Assembly: GCA_012842725.1 (NCBI GenBank)
Contig: DUSG01000045.1
Coordinates: forward strand, 1 to 6,185
DNA length: 6,185 nt
Reading direction: 5' to 3'
DNA from: Clostridiales bacterium
Lineage (GTDB): Bacteria; Bacillota; Clostridia; Lutisporales; Lutisporaceae
The notes under the pieces are model-generated. The model had not been told where the DNA came from. It ran no database searches and saw nothing but the letters and a program-made list of their open reading frames with translations. How positions within the stretch are numbered: the first letter of the stretch is position 1; every line of letters starts with the position of its first letter. A program made the position numbers and the translations under genes. Of the stretch, positions 1-5,075 are shown in pieces.

Positions 1-2
1 AC

Positions 3-2081
3 AGGAACAAGTTTGACAGAAGTGATTTGGATGATTATGACTTCGATTTATATGGAACATCAGATGAACCTGAGCGTCCTGAAATTTTATACATTGCTCA
101 AAGGGATGGAAAAACTTTTGAGATGGAAATGTCAAAGGAAGTTGTGGTTATAAATAAAGTAGTCAAGACCATAGGTTCCCCGTCAGCCACCTTTGAGGCA
201 AAGGTGGAAGGAGAGAACAATAGTATAGTCACCTTTACAATAACCTCACATAAATATATCGACGGCGATAAGGATTACAAGATAGATGTAGAGAAAATAA
301 TTACCGACAGACACGGTATAAAGGCAGAGAATATCTATAATGGATATACTTTGTTATATGGAGAGTATAAGGATGAAGACAATCCTTATATAGTTGATGT
401 CACTGCCATAGACAGGATGACTGTGGTGATTGAGTACAGTGAAAATATAGGCTATGAAGGAAGATATACCATAAAGAATACAGATGATACTGCAAAATAT
501 AAAACCATAGGATACTCTTTGAAGGAAATTGATAATAACAAGGTTATACTGTCACTCAGCCAGCCTTTGGAGGGAAGATATGAATATGTGCTTATCATAG
601 AAGCACCCGCCAAAGATTTGGTAGGCAATGTCAGCGAAGAAAGGAAAGGGGACGAATTCTACTTCCAAGGTACAGACCTCGCCCCTGTTAAAGTGCCGGA
701 TATAAAAGAGCAGGAAGATAAGGCTGCTGCAAGGAAGGTGGAGGATATGATCTCCAACCTTCCGAAAAATATTAATCTGAGTCACAAGGATGAAATTCAA
801 TCAGTTGCTGAAGCCTATAATGCTCTTACAGCTAATCAGAAGAAATATGTGACAAATTATGATAAATTGGTGGCAGCTCAGGAGGAGATAGAAAGGCTGG
901 AAAAGATAGAAGAAGATAAGAAAAAAGCTGAGAAAGTAGAGAATTTAATTGATAATCTGCCAAGTGTCGAAAGAATAGATTTGGACGACAAAGAAGCAGT
1001 AGAAAGCGCCAGAGAAGCATATGATAATCTGACAATCCAACAGAAAGCTTATGTGAAGAATCTCGAAAAGCTTGAAGCAGCAGAAGCTAAGACAAAGCAA
1101 TTGGAAGAAGAGAAAAGGAAAGAGAAAGCTAGAAGGGAACTTGAAGAGGCTGCAATGAAAGCAGTGGAAGACTTCGAAGCGATGGTGAATGACGAAGAAT
1201 GGAGTAGCAAAATTGCTGCTTTGTCAAAAGCTGTTGATGATCTTAACAAAGCTATGAATGAATTCTTCCAGGATGAAGAAAAGAAACCGGAAACAGCAAT
1301 GGGTTCAGTAGTGATAATAGATGGAGAAAAAGAAAAGGATGAAAAGAGAATTAAGCTGGATAAGGCTTTTGAAGCAGCCAATAAAGCAGCAAATGAAGCA
1401 GAAGAATTGGTGAAGAGCGCATCAGGATTTGAAGAAAAAGCAATGGAAGCCTACAATAAGATGAATGATGGGGACTTTAAGACAGCAATGGCTGCAAGAA
1501 TCAGAACTGCAAAGGCTAAAGCAGATGAAGCTGCACAGAAAATTGAAGAACTTAAAGGAGTAATTCCTACTTTGCAAGATGTGCTGGATGTCAGAGCAGC
1601 GAAAACCTGGCTTACTGCCGATAAATTCACTTTCGATAAGGAGAATAATGAAGTATCGGAAAGTCCTATAATATATACCGCTTCCAAGCACCAAAACCAG
1701 ACTGTATATAAATATTCTGTAGTAGAAAATAACAAAGCTGACAGCGTCAGAAGAATGAATATTTTCAGCAGAATCAACAGGAATAAACCTGGCTCTGTGA
1801 AGATTGAAGAAAAGAAAATGATATTAAATACAGATAAAGGACGCAGAGAAGTGCTTGCTGAAGATAAAACTACTTTAATAATAAACAGAGGAACTGAAAA
1901 TACTGAAGTGATGATAAAAGTTGAAATCACCAAAGGAAAGGTAACCACTGACAAATACTTCAAAATCAATATACCAAAACTAGACGATGATTTCCTTCCA
2001 GTAACAATATCAGAGGCTGAGCCACCGGGGATGGTTCTCGGTGGCTCAGTCAATTTTCTCAATCTTCGAATGTTTCAATAA
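3..2081 (+). CDS. Multidomain cell-surface protein with Ig-like and three-helix repeat modules (5' partial)
   Basis: The frame is open to the left edge, so the TTG at 27 is probably an internal Leu codon and the true start lies outside. Residues are counted from that TTG. Seen: the tail of one beta module ends near LYGTSDEPERP (8-18). Two more SbsA/Big_5-like Ig modules follow, at about 20-118 and 119-216; their ends resemble each other (IITDRHG, then DLVGN and FYFQGTD). Two three-helix repeats lie at 237-292 and 303-359. Residues 360-510 are Ala/Glu/Lys-rich and probably helical or coiled coil. A C-terminal beta region at about 521-650 resembles the atrophied bacterial Ig fold, ending in KYFKINIP. 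No LPXTG motif, membrane anchor or SLH domain is visible; an anchor or signal peptide could be in the missing N-terminus. These modules are typical of secreted or S-layer-associated Firmicute proteins, so a structural or adhesive role is inferred. The last 33 or so residues look unlike a domain and cover a hairpin. The stop overlaps the convergent speE by 23 bases. Exact function unknown. Confidence 0.8.
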   Translation, partial: RNKFDRSDLDDYDFDLYGTSDEPERPEILYIAQRDGKTFEMEMSKEVVVINKVVKTIGSPSATFEAKVEGENNSIVTFTITSHKYIDGDKDYKIDVEKIITDRHGIKAENIYNGYTLLYGEYKDEDNPYIVDVTAIDRMTVVIEYSENIGYEGRYTIKNTDDTAKYKTIGYSLKEIDNNKVILSLSQPLEGRYEYVLIIEAPAKDLVGNVSEERKGDEFYFQGTDLAPVKVPDIKEQEDKAAARKVEDMISNLPKNINLSHKDEIQSVAEAYNALTANQKKYVTNYDKLVAAQEEIERLEKIEEDKKKAEKVENLIDNLPSVERIDLDDKEAVESAREAYDNLTIQQKAYVKNLEKLEAAEAKTKQLEEEKRKEKARRELEEAAMKAVEDFEAMVNDEEWSSKIAALSKAVDDLNKAMNEFFQDEEKKPETAMGSVVIIDGEKEKDEKRIKLDKAFEAANKAANEAEELVKSASGFEEKAMEAYNKMNDGDFKTAMAARIRTAKAKADEAAQKIEELKGVIPTLQDVLDVRAAKTWLTADKFTFDKENNEVSESPIIYTASKHQNQTVYKYSVVENNKADSVRRMNIFSRINRNKPGSVKIEEKKMILNTDKGRREVLAEDKTTLIINRGTENTEVMIKVEITKGKVTTDKYFKINIPKLDDDFLPVTISEAEPPGMVLGGSVNFLNLRMFQ
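735..1103 (+). repeat. Two tandem three-helix repeats within the surface protein
   Basis: This is a protein-level repeat. Unit 1 (735-902, residues 237-292) and unit 2 (933-1103, residues 303-359) align over their whole length. Shared positions include KVE-x-x-I-x-NLP near the start, an Asp/His-Lys-Asp/Glu turn, AYNALTANQKKYV against AYDNLTIQQKAYV in the middle, and KL-x-AA near the end. A charged linker (EEDKKKAEK) joins them. The same pattern of LP, DK, AY-x-LT-x-x-QK and KL-x-AE recurs in tandem in many Firmicute extracellular proteins, where it probably acts as a rigid spacer. The two copies have diverged clearly at the nucleotide level, so this is an old duplication. Confidence 0.75.
2015..2060 (+). 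terminator. GC-rich terminator-like hairpin inside the 3' end of the surface-protein frame
   Basis: CTGAGCCACCG (2017-2027) is followed by its exact reverse complement CGGTGGCTCAG (2039-2049). This gives an 11-bp perfect stem, extendable outward by a G-U and a G-C pair (2015-2016 with 2050-2051). The 11-base loop could zip further with wobble pairs. Downstream on the plus strand is a modest T-rich tail (TCAATTTTCT, 2050-2059). On the minus strand the hairpin is followed by CCTCTGATATTG, with no T tract, so the plus direction fits better. It lies between two convergent genes, where a terminator is expected. It is unusual because the plus-strand stop codon (2079-2081) comes after it. A bidirectional transcript end serving speE as well cannot be excluded. 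Confidence 0.65.
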
Positions 2082-2904
2082 CATAATTGGGTAGCGCAAA
2101 GGCTCCTTTGTGAAGCTCGGTGTTGTAGTATTTTGTGTCCAGACCCAGTTCATTCCATGCTCTGTCGTCGAAATCCTTTATAGGGTCATATTTTTTTGAT
2201 GCAAATCCAAAGAGCCAGTAGCCGGAACCATAGGTCGGAATAGCAGCCTGATACACTTTGGCTATAGGGAAAAACTTTTTAATCCTCTTGTGAGTCCTTA
2301 CAGCCAAACGTGTCGTATTGTCATAATAAACACTTTCATGCTGATTAACCAAAATGCCTTCTTCATTTAAAGCATTATAGCAGTTTTTATAGAATTCTTC
2401 CGTGAAGAGGCCTTCTCCGGGACCTATGGGGTCTGTGGAATCAACTATTATCAAGTCATATTCGTTTTGCTTTGTGCTTACGTATTTTATCCCATCTTCA
2501 AATAAAAGTTTGACTCTAGGGTCATCCAGCTTAGAGGATGTCAGGGGTAAGAATTCTCTACAGCATTCAACAACCCTCTGGTCTATTTCCACCATCTCTA
2601 TGGATTCTACGGTACCGTATCTGGTCAGTTCTCTTACGGTACCTCCGTCACCGCCGCCTATTACAAGCACTTTTTTGATATTTGGATTTACAGCCATAGG
2701 TACATGGACGATCATTTCATGATAGATGAATTCGTCCTTTTCCGTCAGCATTACTATACCGTCCAAAGCAAAGAATCTTCCAAATTCGTAAGAGTCAAAG
2801 AAATCAATTCTCTGAAAAGGGCTTTGCTCACTGTGAATATGTTTATCTATCTTAATTGTAAAACGTACGTTAGGCGTATGTTCTTCCGTAAACCATAATT
2901 CCAT
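2059..2904 (-). CDS. speE: Spermidine synthase (polyamine aminopropyltransferase)
   Basis: SpeE transfers the aminopropyl group of decarboxylated S-adenosylmethionine to putrescine, giving spermidine and methylthioadenosine in the cytoplasm. At 281 residues it is full length for the family. The N-terminal beta domain (about 1-60) includes SEQSPFQRIDFFDS and LDGIVMLTEKDEFIYHEM. The Rossmann-like domain has the nucleotide-binding motif VIGGGDGG (81-88), the acidic strand end MVEID (104-108) and the active-site segment YDLIIVDSTDPIGP (149-162). By family analogy, Asp155 is the catalytic base and Asp158 helps bind the amine. IPTYGSGYW (222-230) matches the conserved late motif. The ATG at 2904 is chosen because MELWFTEEHT is the usual start of clostridial homologues. 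It follows speD by 20 bases, so the product of SpeD is its substrate supply. Its 3' end overlaps the convergent surface gene. Strict substrate choice (putrescine rather than agmatine or cadaverine) is inferred. Confidence 0.97.
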   Translation of the reverse strand: MELWFTEEHTPNVRFTIKIDKHIHSEQSPFQRIDFFDSYEFGRFFALDGIVMLTEKDEFIYHEMIVHVPMAVNPNIKKVLVIGGGDGGTVRELTRYGTVESIEMVEIDQRVVECCREFLPLTSSKLDDPRVKLLFEDGIKYVSTKQNEYDLIIVDSTDPIGPGEGLFTEEFYKNCYNALNEEGILVNQHESVYYDNTTRLAVRTHKRIKKFFPIAKVYQAAIPTYGSGYWLFGFASKKYDPIKDFDDRAWNELGLDTKYYNTELHKGAFALPNYVIETFED

Positions 2905-2917
2905 CTCTGAGCATTTT

Positions 2918-2924
2918 ACCTCCT
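2918..2924 (-). promoter_or_regulatory. Ribosome binding site of speE, with long spacing and a decoy ATG
   Basis: The minus strand reads AGGAGGT directly after the speD stop codon (TAA, 2927-2925). From the end of AGGAGG to the speE ATG at 2904 is 14 bases, longer than the usual 5-9. An out-of-frame ATG (2914-2912) lies only 4 bases past AGGAGG and opens a 14-codon frame ending in TAA inside speE. No in-frame alternative start closer to the site was found. The site's position at the speD stop makes coupling of speE translation to speD plausible. Confidence 0.75.
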
Positions 2925-3749
2925 TTATTTTTCTATTTTATCATATACATTGAAGCCGTGGTATATTTCTATCATTTCTTTGGACAGCTTGTTCCTTATT
3001 TCGCGTCTTACTTCCGGTTTCAAATCATAGGGATCTTCGTTGAACAGATAATTGTTCAGATCGATTTCCTTTATCATCATCTTTGTATGGAATATATTCG
3101 AATTATATACATTTACATCTATGCAATCATATTTTTCCAGAGTTTCCTTATCTATATAATCCTGTATCGAACTGATCTCATGGTCTATAAAATATTTATG
3201 CCCATTAACATCCCTAGTAAAACCTCTTACTCTGTAGTCAATGGTTATTATATCAGAGTCGAAGCTCCCTATAAGATAATTGAGGGCATTTAACGGAGAT
3301 ATTTCGCCACAGGTTGAAACATCTATGTCTACTCTGAATGTTGAAACTTCATTTTCCGGATGGCTTTCGGGATATGTGTGTACCGTCAGATGACTTTTAT
3401 CCAAATGGGCCATCATGCAATCTTTTTTTGGTCCCAATTCTCCCAAGTTGCAGGATGGGTCTACCAATTCGTTAGGTACGCCTGTTTCTGCAATCAGAAT
3501 TGCAACACTGGCACCTTGAGGATCGTAATCCTGCTTGGAGATATTAAGTATGTTGGCGCCTATAATCTTTGCAACTCCGCGAAGTATATTGGTCAGGCGC
3601 TCTGAATTATACTGTTCGTCAATGTAGCTGATATAATCTTTTTTATCCCTTTCTGTTTTTGCATAGCAGATGTCATAAATGTTAAAGCTTAATGTTTTTG
3701 TTAGATTGTTAAATCCATAAAGACGTAATTTTTGACTCAACCCTAACAT
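2925..3749 (-). CDS. speD: S-adenosylmethionine decarboxylase proenzyme
   Basis: SpeD is a pyruvoyl enzyme that decarboxylates S-adenosylmethionine to supply aminopropyl groups to SpeE. The 274-residue protein closely follows the long, E. coli-type class (about 264 residues) rather than the short Bacillus/Thermotoga type of about 120-130. Shared stretches include LYGFNNLTK (10-18 from the ATG), IGANILNISKQDYDPQGAS, HTYPESHPE, STCGEISPL and DYRVRGFTRD. Self-cleavage is expected in HLDKSH between Lys118 and Ser119 (Ser codon 3393-3395), leaving a beta chain of 118 residues and a pyruvoyl-capped alpha chain. Cys147 in STCG corresponds to the conserved catalytic/processing Cys. The ATG at 3749 is preferred to the adjoining GTG at 3752 because the AAAGGG ribosome site lies 5 bases before the ATG but only 2 before the GTG. 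It is the first gene of the speD-speE operon, with a promoter just upstream. Confidence 0.97.
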   Translation of the reverse strand: MLGLSQKLRLYGFNNLTKTLSFNIYDICYAKTERDKKDYISYIDEQYNSERLTNILRGVAKIIGANILNISKQDYDPQGASVAILIAETGVPNELVDPSCNLGELGPKKDCMMAHLDKSHLTVHTYPESHPENEVSTFRVDIDVSTCGEISPLNALNYLIGSFDSDIITIDYRVRGFTRDVNGHKYFIDHEISSIQDYIDKETLEKYDCIDVNVYNSNIFHTKMMIKEIDLNNYLFNEDPYDLKPEVRREIRNKLSKEMIEIYHGFNVYDKIEK

Positions 3750-3762
3750 CACGACCCTTTCA

Positions 3763-3794
3763 AATATCTTTTGATATTATAATAATGTTAACAT
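3763..3794. promoter_or_regulatory. Small palindromes in the speD promoter, possible operator
   Basis: ATGTTAACAT (3785-3794) is a perfect 10-base palindrome inside the spacer of the predicted promoter. AATATC-TTTT-GATATT (3763-3778) is a 6-bp inverted repeat across the -10 box and predicted transcription start. Both are well placed for repressor binding. In AT-rich DNA such short palindromes also arise by chance, and no known operator consensus is recognised. Confidence 0.25.
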
Positions 3795-3804
3795 AGTATG
3801 TCAG
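3776..3804 (-). promoter_or_regulatory. Candidate sigma-A promoter of speD-speE
   Basis: On the minus strand, a -35 box CTGACA (3804-3799, 5 of 6 to consensus) and a -10 box TATAAT (3781-3776, perfect) are separated by exactly 17 bases. Transcription would begin near 3768-3770, giving a leader of roughly 20 bases before the speD start. A SAM or other riboswitch could not fit in so short a leader. A weaker second pair lies upstream: TTGAAT at 3841-3836 and TATACT at 3819-3814, with 16 bases between. Confidence 0.7.
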
Positions 3805-3868
3805 GTGAATTCAAGTATAGTTTTGGCTTTATGCAATTCAAGATTTTCCAATATCTCAAGTCATGTTT

Positions 3869-3904
3869 AAAAAACAGAGAGTATATCAACTTAATGATAT
3901 ACTC
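3869..3904 (-). terminator. Intrinsic terminator of the efflux operon
   Basis: Read on the minus strand just after the tandem stops TAATAA (3911-3906) of the TolC-family gene, GAGTATATC (3904-3896) pairs with GATATACTC (3887-3879). This is a perfect 9-bp stem with an 8-base loop, followed within a few bases by six T residues (3874-3869). It has the classic form and orientation for ending the permease-TolC transcript. It also insulates the speD promoter downstream. Confidence 0.85.
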
Positions 3905-3908
3905 CTTA

Positions 3909-5051
3909 TTATTCCTTTACTACTTTGTTCAATTCGCTATATGCCAGAAGTTTTGCGTATTTAAGATTTAACTGTAGTTCTGCAGATTTTAAGTCGTTTT
4001 TCAGTAAGATTATACGATTCAGACTTGTATTATATTGTGATTTAGATATCATTCTTGCTTCATATTTTAGTTTATTCACTTCAGCTTTTTGTTGTTCTTC
4101 TATAATTTTTTGTTTTATTTCGTTTATTTCTTCTATGTTTTTGTCAATATCTTTTATCATTTGCTCAAATTCTCTTTCGAAAGTTTCTAAAGCTTTTTTA
4201 TAGTTTTTGTCTGCAGTTTCAAAGTTTTCCTTAGCTTCTTCATACATTTCCGTTATTTCATCTCGCATAGAGTCGGTAAATCTGTCCAGGTCATATTTGA
4301 GATACCTTTCCTCTACTAAGTCAAAATAGTATTTCTTTATGTATCTTTCATTATTTTTCTGGACAAGAGCGTAATCTCGTTTCATCATGTCCTTTTTTAT
4401 CTGATCCAAATCAAGTTTTTCAAGAGGTACTACAGTATCGTCAAGGATTACGGTGATATCTTTTTCATTTTCTCTGCCTAAGAGAGAATTAAGTTTGTAA
4501 TAGGCTTCATCCAAATTATCCTGATATTTATTCAAATCTTTTAGTTTATTTTCCAAGTCAGCTTTTTTATTTTCATATTCTGATTTTGTTATAAGGTTTT
4601 TATCATATTTAAGGTTTAATAGTGCTAATTCCTCTTCCCATATTTCCCTGTTGATATTTGCTTCCTCCAGATCCATCTCTGCATCTTCTACAGCTATAAC
4701 AGCCGACCTGAGATTTAATGCTATGGTGGTCTTTGTATTGTTTCTGTCGAGTATAGCCTGCTGGTAGTTATAATAGGCTTCCTCTACTTTGATGATAGGA
4801 TCAACCTGGTCTGATATGAATTTTCTCATGCTGCCCGTGAATTTTATTTCTTTTGGAGCCGCCTTTTGTGCAGCTTCAAAGGCATCATAGGCTTTATATA
4901 TGGTATTGGTTTTGGATTGGTATTCAGTTGAGTTTTTCAAAGCCATTTCCAAAGCTTCATCAAAGCTGTACCGGAATTTGGGTTCTGCTGAAACCGTGGT
5001 GGTTAGAAATAAAGAATAAGCCAGTATAAGGATTAATATTTTAAATCTCAT
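3909..5051 (-). CDS. TolC-family (outer membrane efflux protein-like) exported protein
   Basis: The N-terminus MRFK followed by a hydrophobic stretch and VSA-EP (cleavage after Ala22) is a good signal peptide, so the protein is exported. The mature part is almost wholly helical and charged. YSFDEALEMALKNS (28-41) is the usual opening of TolC-type proteins. Helical hairpin segments at about 90-192 and 265-370 follow TolC family spacing. The motif LKYDKNLITKSEY (147-159) is repeated as LKYEARMISKSQY (328-340), matching the known two-fold repeat of TolC. At 380 residues it is somewhat shorter than typical TolC (about 430-470). The segments where beta-barrel strands are expected (about 65-88 and 240-262) are short and charged. 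The ATG at 5051 has AAAGGAT (5064-5058) at 7-base spacing. It lies 24 bases after the permease gene in the same direction, so an export partner role is inferred. If the host is a monoderm, it cannot be a true outer-membrane channel. Confidence 0.8.
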   Translation of the reverse strand: MRFKILILILAYSLFLTTTVSAEPKFRYSFDEALEMALKNSTEYQSKTNTIYKAYDAFEAAQKAAPKEIKFTGSMRKFISDQVDPIIKVEEAYYNYQQAILDRNNTKTTIALNLRSAVIAVEDAEMDLEEANINREIWEEELALLNLKYDKNLITKSEYENKKADLENKLKDLNKYQDNLDEAYYKLNSLLGRENEKDITVILDDTVVPLEKLDLDQIKKDMMKRDYALVQKNNERYIKKYYFDLVEERYLKYDLDRFTDSMRDEITEMYEEAKENFETADKNYKKALETFEREFEQMIKDIDKNIEEINEIKQKIIEEQQKAEVNKLKYEARMISKSQYNTSLNRIILLKNDLKSAELQLNLKYAKLLAYSELNKVVKE

Positions 5052-5075
5052 TATATCATCCTTTCCTAGGTATTG

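Noticed and set aside
27..29. TTG at 27 as the start codon of the surface gene
   Set aside because: The frame stays open to the left edge, no ribosome site precedes it, and the first residues look like the tail of an Ig module. The gene is truncated by the window.
1049..1381. Ser/Ala/Phe-rich minus-strand frame
   Set aside because: It is the antisense reading of the Glu/Lys/Ala helical region, with no independent support.
1451..2062. Long minus-strand open frame (203 codons) opposite the surface gene
   Set aside because: Its composition (Ser/Leu/Ile-rich, low complexity) mirrors the Lys/Glu/Ala-rich coding strand. It has no recognisable domain or ribosome site. It is a shadow.
2870..2914. 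14-codon leader peptide starting at the decoy ATG before speE
   Set aside because: The ATG is too close to AGGAGG for good initiation and the peptide has no attenuator-like feature. It is kept only as a note on speE start spacing.
3750..3775. SAM-sensing riboswitch or other leader RNA before speD
   Set aside because: The leader predicted from the best promoter is only about 20 bases, too short for any aptamer, and no conserved riboswitch core is visible.
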